5,138 nucleotides of DNA, from assembly GCA_012513625.1 (NCBI GenBank), contig JAAZBW010000082.1, positions 1 through 5,138 on the forward strand. Direction: 5' to 3'. The notes below the pieces were generated by a model. That model was given only the letters and a program-made list of their open reading frames with translations, was not told the origin of the DNA and did no database searches. Numbering within the stretch: position 1 is the stretch's first letter; every line of letters starts with the position of its first letter. This document shows, in pieces, positions 1-3,480 of this stretch. The position numbers were made by a program, and so were the translations under genes. The DNA is from Actinomycetales bacterium (GTDB lineage: Bacteria > Actinomycetota > Actinomycetes > Actinomycetales > Actinomycetaceae).

Positions 1-88
1 CCCGCCCCGTGCCTCGGCGGCTCCAGCCCCGCCCCGTGCCTCGGCGGCTCCAGCCCCGCCCCGTGCCTCGGCGGCTCCAGCCCCGCCC
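1..88. repeat. 27-bp GC-rich tandem repeat (about 3.3 units, open to the left)
   Basis: A 27-bp unit built around GCCCCGTGCCTCGGCGGC recurs without change at 1-26 (first base lost at the window edge), 27-53 and 54-80, with a partial fourth copy at 81-88. The array may extend beyond the window. The period is a multiple of three, so every frame gives a 9-residue repeat: plus-strand PAPCLGGSS (stop at 103-105), plus-strand PPRASAAPA (open to 331), or minus-strand GAAEARGGA. I cannot tell whether it is the end of a coding region or an intergenic variable-number repeat. The perfect identity of the copies implies recent expansion. Confidence 0.9.
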
Positions 89-114
89 GCGCAGATGGCA
101 ACTGAGAAACCTGA

Positions 115-174
115 CTGTTGCCACCGAATGATGCACGTCGGGGGCCAAAATCTTGCATCAGTCGATGGCAACTG
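115..174. repeat. Long imperfect inverted repeat (hairpin), intergenic
   Basis: The arm at 115-135 pairs with the arm at 154-174 at 18 of 21 positions; the mismatches are 116/173, 124/165 and 128/161. The loop is 18 nt (136-153). The inner seven pairs are TGATGCA/TGCATCA. The 11-mer GATGGCAACTG at the right end of the element also occurs as a direct copy at 94-104, and TGGCAAC at 96-102 could alternatively pair with GTTGCCA at 117-123. The stretch is visibly richer in A and T than its surroundings. No run of T follows it on either strand, so it is not a classical intrinsic terminator, although it lies between the left-edge sequence and the 3' end of the transporter gene. It could be a REP-like or MITE-like palindrome, a mobile-element relic, or a structured RNA. 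Confidence 0.75.
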
Positions 175-183
175 CCGTTGTCG

Positions 184-310
184 TGGGGGGACCGCGAGCG
201 GGATGCCCCTCACGGCGGGTGGGGTGGTCACGCGGGGGTGGGGCGGCGAAGGGGGTGGGGGTTCCGTGAGGGTGGGGGCTACGCGGTGGGGTGCCTATGC
301 GGGGGTGGGG
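184..310 (+). other. G-run-rich stretch with G-quadruplex potential
   Basis: The plus strand carries repeated runs of three to six G. At 234-261 the runs 234-238, 240-243, 251-255 and 257-261 have loops of 1, 7 and 1 nt, which fits the canonical G3+N1-7 quadruplex pattern. More runs lie at 185-190, 270-272, 274-278, 288-291, 301-305 and 307-310. The block covers the downstream flank and the last codons of the minus-strand transporter gene, whose mRNA would be C-rich here. A plus-strand transcript entering from the left would carry the G-rich form. I see no credible gene in 106-294. Folding is not shown by sequence alone. Confidence 0.5.
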
Positions 311-1026
311 TCCGTCGTCGGGACGCCGTAGGAGGGCTCGCGGGCCTTCAGGAACGCGACCAGGCGGTAGGTGACTGGCAGCAGTGCCACCTCCACGAGC
401 ACCTTGTAGAGGTAGCCCACCACCACGTAGTTCCAGAACTGGCCCATCGTGACGATCCCGATCGCGCCCGCGGCGATCGAGCAGAAGACGAGAGTGTCCG
501 CGGCCTCGCCCACAAGGGTCGAGCCAAGCAGCCTCGCCCAGAGGTGGCGTTCGCGCGTGCGCCGCTTGATCGCCACAAGCGTGAGGGCGTTCAGCAGCTG
601 CCCGGCTAGGTAGCCGAGGAGGGAGGCGAGCAGGATCCGCGGCACCACGCCGAGCACCGCTTCGAAGGCGGCCTGGTTCTCGTATCCCGGGGCGCCGGGG
701 GAGATCATGACGAGCCAGAAGATCACTGCCGCCACGAGGGAAGCCGCGAAACCGAGCAGGATCGCACGCCGGGTGGCGCGGAAGCCGTAAACCTCGGCGA
801 GCGCGTCGCCGAGCACGTAGGTGAGGGGGAAGAGGAATACGCCCCCGTCCGTGAGGAGGGGGCCGAACTGGATTCCCTTCGTGGCGGCGATGTTGGAGAC
901 GAGGAGCAGGCACACAAACGCCGCCACGATGGTGGCGTAGTAGGGCCGGCCGGTCTCGGCGAACGCCGGCGGCGCCGGTTGTGACGGCTGCTCCGTTGCG
1001 CTGGTTTCTCCCACTGGGCTATCCAA
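295..1026 (-). CDS. Queuosine precursor transporter (QPTR/YhhQ family, DUF165)
   Basis: This 243-residue integral membrane protein probably imports a queuosine precursor (preQ0, preQ1 or queuine; which one cannot be read from sequence) for tRNA-guanine transglycosylase modification of GUN tRNAs. Family features seen are SNIAATK at 44-50, FPLTYVLGDALAEVYGFRA at 66-84 followed by RR and a membrane helix, R-x4-SLLGYLAGQ at 130-143, and STLVGEAADTLVF at 169-181. About six hydrophobic segments are present and the length fits the family. The N-terminus (1-28) is polar and Pro-rich; the C-terminus is a short polar tail ending in the G-run region. The start is unsure: TTG at 1026 has an in-frame TGA directly upstream, so it is the earliest possible start, but no clear ribosome binding site precedes it. 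GTG at 1014-1012 is the alternative and would remove four residues. The gene is divergent from the regulator and appears functionally unrelated to the nitrite locus. Confidence 0.92.
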   Translation of the reverse strand: MDSPVGETSATEQPSQPAPPAFAETGRPYYATIVAAFVCLLLVSNIAATKGIQFGPLLTDGGVFLFPLTYVLGDALAEVYGFRATRRAILLGFAASLVAAVIFWLVMISPGAPGYENQAAFEAVLGVVPRILLASLLGYLAGQLLNALTLVAIKRRTRERHLWARLLGSTLVGEAADTLVFCSIAAGAIGIVTMGQFWNYVVVGYLYKVLVEVALLPVTYRLVAFLKAREPSYGVPTTDPTPA

Positions 1027-1046
1027 TCAAATGATGGCCGCGCTGA

Positions 1047-1061
1047 GCGGGCGGGGCCCGC
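1047..1061. promoter_or_regulatory. Short perfect inverted repeat in the divergent intergenic gap
   Basis: GCGGGC and GCCCGC flank a 3-nt GGG loop, midway between the transporter start (1026) and the regulator start (1113). It could be an operator or just an RNA hairpin. In DNA this rich in G and C a 6-bp palindrome can arise by chance, and no second copy was found at the other control region. Confidence 0.25.
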
Positions 1062-1085
1062 GCGGTCCGGCAGGGAGAACCCCGG

Positions 1086-1105
1086 TATCCTGAGGGTTTA
1101 GGAGG
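1086..1105 (+). promoter_or_regulatory. Candidate -10 box and ribosome binding site of the regulator gene
   Basis: TATCCT at 1086-1091 resembles an actinobacterial -10 hexamer and would start transcription near 1098. AGGAGG at 1100-1105 is a strong Shine-Dalgarno sequence 7 nt before the ATG at 1113 and settles that start. No good -35 hexamer was seen, so the promoter half of this call is weak while the ribosome binding site is solid. Confidence 0.4.
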
Positions 1106-1112
1106 CCGAGAC

Positions 1113-1907
1113 ATGGTGGGCGAACAGCGGGCGCGGGGGCCACTGCCGAGTGCGGAGATGGTCGGGCGTGCCGCAAACCTGACCCGGCAGCAGCGCCGCA
1201 TCCTCGAGGAACTGCACGCCAAGCCCACCGGGCTGACTGTGAAGGAGATCTCCGGTTCCCTCGGCCTGCATCCCAACACCATTCGGGGCCACATGGATGT
1301 GTTGAAGGACCTCGGCCTCGTCAACGTGATCTCTCGCCCCAGTGTGGGGCCCGGCCGCCCCTCGAGCGTCTACATGGCGCAGTCCGCGCTCCCGGGACGC
1401 CCCACCGCCCACCTCGCCGGGCTTGTGCGGGTGGCGGTGGCCTCGATGGAGCCCGAGCCCACCGCAGAGAAGGCGCGGCAACTGGGGCGCCGCTGGGCGG
1501 AGTCTTTGATCGAGTACGGCACCCTGCCCACCGGGGGTGGAGTGGTGGAGACCACCACGGCCCTCATGGCGGAGATGGGTTTCGCCCCGGTGACCCAGGG
1601 CGCCACGATGCGCCTCTTCCGGTGTCCCCTCATCGCGCCGGACGGGACTATCCCCCGGGTGGTGTGCGAGGTGCACAGCGGCATGATCGACGTTGTTGCG
1701 GAACACAGCACTGACGCGGAGGGCCGTCGGCTCCTCGGCGTGGTCCACCCGATGGACGCGCCCGGATCCTGTTCCGTGCAGTTCACCTCTACCGCACCGG
1801 CCGCAACCGGCGGGGAAACCGCCGGCGGAGATCCCGCCGTGGATGAGCCGGCCGCCGCCTCAGCTGCCGCCTCCGACGGGACGGGACCTCCGCCGTCGGG
1901 GATCTAG
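1113..1907 (+). CDS. Winged-helix transcriptional regulator, COG2345/SufR-like, possible Fe-S or metal sensor
   Basis: This is a 264-residue soluble regulator. Residues 21-90 form a winged helix-turn-helix: LTRQQRRILEEL (23-34), recognition region LTVKEISGSLGLHPNTIRGH (41-60), and a wing with GPGRPSSVY (79-87), a signature of the predicted ArsR-like COG2345 group. The effector domain (about 100-224) has Cys171 (RCP), Cys185 (VVC, with His188 following) and Cys220 (GSC near the domain end), matching cysteine positions of COG2345 proteins. In the relative SufR, cysteines hold an Fe-S cluster, but that protein has four; here I see three plus nearby histidines, so cluster binding is inference. 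Residues 225-264 are a low-complexity Ala/Gly/Pro tail, probably disordered. The ATG at 1113 is preceded by AGGAGG. The gene ends in CTAG, which it shares with the convergent DUF2249 gene. Its likely targets are the divergent promoters around 2189-2235. Confidence 0.85.
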   Translation: MVGEQRARGPLPSAEMVGRAANLTRQQRRILEELHAKPTGLTVKEISGSLGLHPNTIRGHMDVLKDLGLVNVISRPSVGPGRPSSVYMAQSALPGRPTAHLAGLVRVAVASMEPEPTAEKARQLGRRWAESLIEYGTLPTGGGVVETTTALMAEMGFAPVTQGATMRLFRCPLIAPDGTIPRVVCEVHSGMIDVVAEHSTDAEGRRLLGVVHPMDAPGSCSVQFTSTAPAATGGETAGGDPAVDEPAAASAAASDGTGPPPSGI

Positions 1908-2188
1908 AGGCGGGTGAAGCGAAGCCGCCAGGTGGTCTCACGCTCCAGGTACTCCACGCTGACCGCGTCCCCCTCGCGCTCGCGCAACTGGTTGAGCAGC
2001 GGGAGGGGGTCGTGCCCGGCGTCGAGGATCATGCTGGCGCCCGGGGCGAGCTGGCCGATCGCACCGAAGATGGCGCCGTGCCGGAGGGCGTGTGGGATGT
2101 CTCCCGCCACGAGCACGGGCTCGCCGCCATGGTGGCCGCAGGCGCAGCCGGAGGTGCCGGAGGGGTTGGTCAAGAGGTTCTCAGTCAT
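1904..2188 (-). CDS. DUF2249 domain protein with N-terminal Cys/His motif
   Basis: This 94-residue soluble protein contains one DUF2249 domain (about residues 25-94). Visible family features are GDIPHALRHGAIF (29-41), the LAPG turn (47-50), HDPLPLLNQL (59-68) and an aromatic C-terminal strand with W87. DUF2249 proteins are often encoded next to hemerythrins, denitrification and NO-handling genes, but their biochemistry is poorly defined. Ahead of the domain lies GCACGHH (14-20), in which Cys15, Cys17, His19 and His20 could bind a metal. No signal peptide or membrane segment is seen. The ATG at 2188 has no Shine-Dalgarno sequence; a TAATAT -10 box ends 6 nt before it, so the mRNA is probably leaderless. 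It is divergent from the NnrS-like/NirK-fusion operon and convergent with the regulator, sharing its 4-bp CTAG stop. Confidence 0.85.
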   Translation of the reverse strand: MTENLLTNPSGTSGCACGHHGGEPVLVAGDIPHALRHGAIFGAIGQLAPGASMILDAGHDPLPLLNQLREREGDAVSVEYLERETTWRLRFTRL

Positions 2189-2194
2189 GGGACA

Positions 2195-2200
2195 ATATTA
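2195..2200 (-). promoter_or_regulatory. -10 box of the leaderless DUF2249 promoter
   Basis: Read on the minus strand, TAATAT is followed by the 6-nt TGTCCC and then the ATG at 2188. This puts the expected transcription start at the A of the start codon, the usual arrangement of leaderless actinobacterial genes. No ribosome binding site is present to contradict it. The hexamer overlaps the left half of the palindrome at 2198-2221, so a protein bound there would block this promoter. Confidence 0.6.
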
Positions 2201-2221
2201 GTACAGAATTTCCCGTACTAA
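2198..2221. promoter_or_regulatory. 24-bp palindromic operator between the divergent DUF2249 and NnrS-like genes
   Basis: TTAGTAC at 2198-2204 and GTACTAA at 2215-2221 form a perfect 7-bp inverted repeat with a 10-bp spacer, giving about 17 bp between half-site centres (close to 1.6 helical turns). It lies in a short A/T-rich island, overlaps the DUF2249 -10 box on one side and abuts the ribosome binding site (2224-2230) of the plus-strand operon on the other. One dimeric repressor here could control both directions. The best local candidate is the regulator at 1113-1907. The sequence does not match the FNR consensus (TTGAT-N4-ATCAA). The exact plus-strand -10/-35 could not be fixed; GACAAT at 2191-2196 is a weak candidate. 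Confidence 0.65.
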
Positions 2222-2223
2222 AT

Positions 2224-2230
2224 AGGAGGA
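2224..2230 (+). promoter_or_regulatory. Ribosome binding site fixing the GTG start at 2236
   Basis: AGGAGGA lies 5 nt before GTG at 2236-2238. The reading frame is open farther upstream (to an ATG at 2092), but that would run through the DUF2249 gene and the control region. This site therefore decides the start. Confidence 0.8.
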
Positions 2231-2235
2231 CCCGC

Positions 2236-3480
2236 GTGGCCGTCCCACTGATCCAGCGAGGTGGCACCCGGCTCGCGGTGATGGCCCTCGGCGGCGTCTC
2301 GCTGATCGGGGGCCTCGGGGCCGCCCTCGCGCTGGTGGGGATCCCCATTGCCGACGGCGCTTCTCGCCTCGCGTCCGTCCACGGGCCTCTCATGGTGATC
2401 GGTTTCGTCACCACGCTGATCGCCCTGGAACGGGCGGTCTCGCTCCGGAAGCCGTGGGCGTTCGCGGCGCCCGCGTGCACCGGGCTGGGCGGGATCCTGC
2501 TGCTCACTCCCGTGCCGGTGGCCGCAGCACTTGCGGTCCAGTGCGTGGGGCTCGCGGTGCTGGTGGCGGTGTACTCGCGGCTGTGGGACCGCGCTCCCTC
2601 TGTGCCCGTGGGGGTGCAGTGGCTGGGCGCGGTGCTCGGGCTCGGGGCCGGGCTGCTGTGGCTCGGCGGTGTGGGGACCCCGGCGGTGCTGCCGTGGATC
2701 GCCGGCTACCTGGTGCTGACCATTGCGGGAGAGCGGCTCGAGCTGTCACACGTGAGTTCGCCGCCGCCCTCCGCGGAGAGGTGGCTGCTGGGGCTCGCGG
2801 CGCTGTTGGCGCTGGCGGCGCCCCTCTCGCTGGTGGTGCCGTCCGGCGGCAGTGAGCTGGTGGCCGTGGGGCTGCTCGGGGTGGCGGCGTGGCTCTTCCG
2901 CTTCGATGTGGCGAAGACCCTCGTGCGCGGCACGGGCCTGCCGCGGTTCGCGGCGGCCAACATGCTCGCCGCCGCAGTGTGGCTCGCGGTTGCCGGGCTG
3001 ATCTGGCTGGTGACCGGTCCGCTCAATGGCGCCATCACGTATGACGCGGTGGTGCACTCGATCACGCTCGGGTACGCGATGTCCATGATCTTCGGACACG
3101 CACCCATCATCTTCCCGGCCGTGCTCCGCCGGCCGCTTCCCTACCACCCGGTCTTCTGGGTGCCGTCCGTGCTCCTGCACCTGAGCCTCGTGGTCCGGGT
3201 GTCCTCGGAGCTGCGCGCGTGGGGGGTGGCCTGGCAGGCGGCGGGCGTGCTGGGGGTGCTCGCGATCGTGGTGTTCGCCCTCACCGTGATCTCGCGTGTG
3301 CTGATCGCGGGCCGAGAGGCGCAGGCGCGGAACGAGGAGAGGCGGGCCCGGATCGCGGCCCGCGCGGCGCGTGAGGAGACTGGGGTGCAGGACCGGGCCG
3401 AGGTGCCGGAGCACGCCGCGGCGCCGGATCCGGATCCCTCGCACGAGGAGCAGAACAACCACGAGGGGAGCCGGGCATGA
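2236..3480 (+). CDS. NnrS-like 12-segment membrane protein
   Basis: This is a 414-residue polytopic membrane protein, starting at GTG with AGGAGGA upstream. Hydrophobic segments lie at roughly 14-36, 49-66, 74-91, 96-113, 128-145, 149-166, 183-201, 206-222, 236-258, 272-296, 306-322 and 333-358. About twelve segments and several membrane histidines recall NnrS and the heme-copper oxidase subunit I fold. Candidate ligands or conserved positions are H49 (SVHGPLMVIGF), H274 (VVHSITLGYAMSMIFGH), H288, H304 and H315. Residues 359-414 form a charged Ala/Arg/Glu-rich cytoplasmic tail. NnrS proteins are heme-containing membrane proteins that protect denitrifiers from NO stress; transfer of that role here is inference. 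The stop overlaps the next gene's start (ATGA at 3477-3480), implying translational coupling to the NirK-type fusion. The family call rests on topology and motifs, so a different heme/copper membrane family is possible. Confidence 0.65.
   Translation: MAVPLIQRGGTRLAVMALGGVSLIGGLGAALALVGIPIADGASRLASVHGPLMVIGFVTTLIALERAVSLRKPWAFAAPACTGLGGILLLTPVPVAAALAVQCVGLAVLVAVYSRLWDRAPSVPVGVQWLGAVLGLGAGLLWLGGVGTPAVLPWIAGYLVLTIAGERLELSHVSSPPPSAERWLLGLAALLALAAPLSLVVPSGGSELVAVGLLGVAAWLFRFDVAKTLVRGTGLPRFAAANMLAAAVWLAVAGLIWLVTGPLNGAITYDAVVHSITLGYAMSMIFGHAPIIFPAVLRRPLPYHPVFWVPSVLLHLSLVVRVSSELRAWGVAWQAAGVLGVLAIVVFALTVISRVLIAGREAQARNEERRARIAARAAREETGVQDRAEVPEHAAAPDPDPSHEEQNNHEGSRA

Noticed and set aside
1..88. CRISPR array
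   Set aside because: Units are contiguous with no spacers. The same holds for the 33-bp repeats at 4763-4847.
1..105. Possible 3' end of an upstream gene in frame 1 (PAPCLGGSS repeats, stop at 103-105)
   Set aside because: All frames through the array are open, so the stop proves nothing without the sequence to the left; kept only as a possibility under the repeat.
115..174. Intrinsic terminator
   Set aside because: The stem is long but imperfect, has an 18-nt loop, and no T-tract follows on either strand.
95..331. Open plus-strand frame downstream of the 27-bp repeats
   Set aside because: It runs through the hairpin and the G-run tract with Gly/Val/Cys low complexity, has no ribosome binding site, and overlaps the end of the well-supported transporter gene.
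1027..1046. Promoter for the transporter (CATCAT on the minus strand, 4 nt before TTG)
   Set aside because: The hexamer is a poor -10 match and its spacing to the start is too short for either a leadered or a leaderless transcript; a preQ1 riboswitch was also looked for in the gap and not seen.
2198..2221. FNR/DNR-type site for the palindrome
   Set aside because: The half-sites are TTAGTAC with a 10-bp spacer, not TTGAT-N4-ATCAA.
2092..2235. Upstream extension of the NnrS-like gene to an ATG at 2092
   Set aside because: It would overlap the DUF2249 gene and the divergent control region and adds Arg-rich sequence unlike a membrane protein start; AGGAGGA before GTG 2236 is far better.
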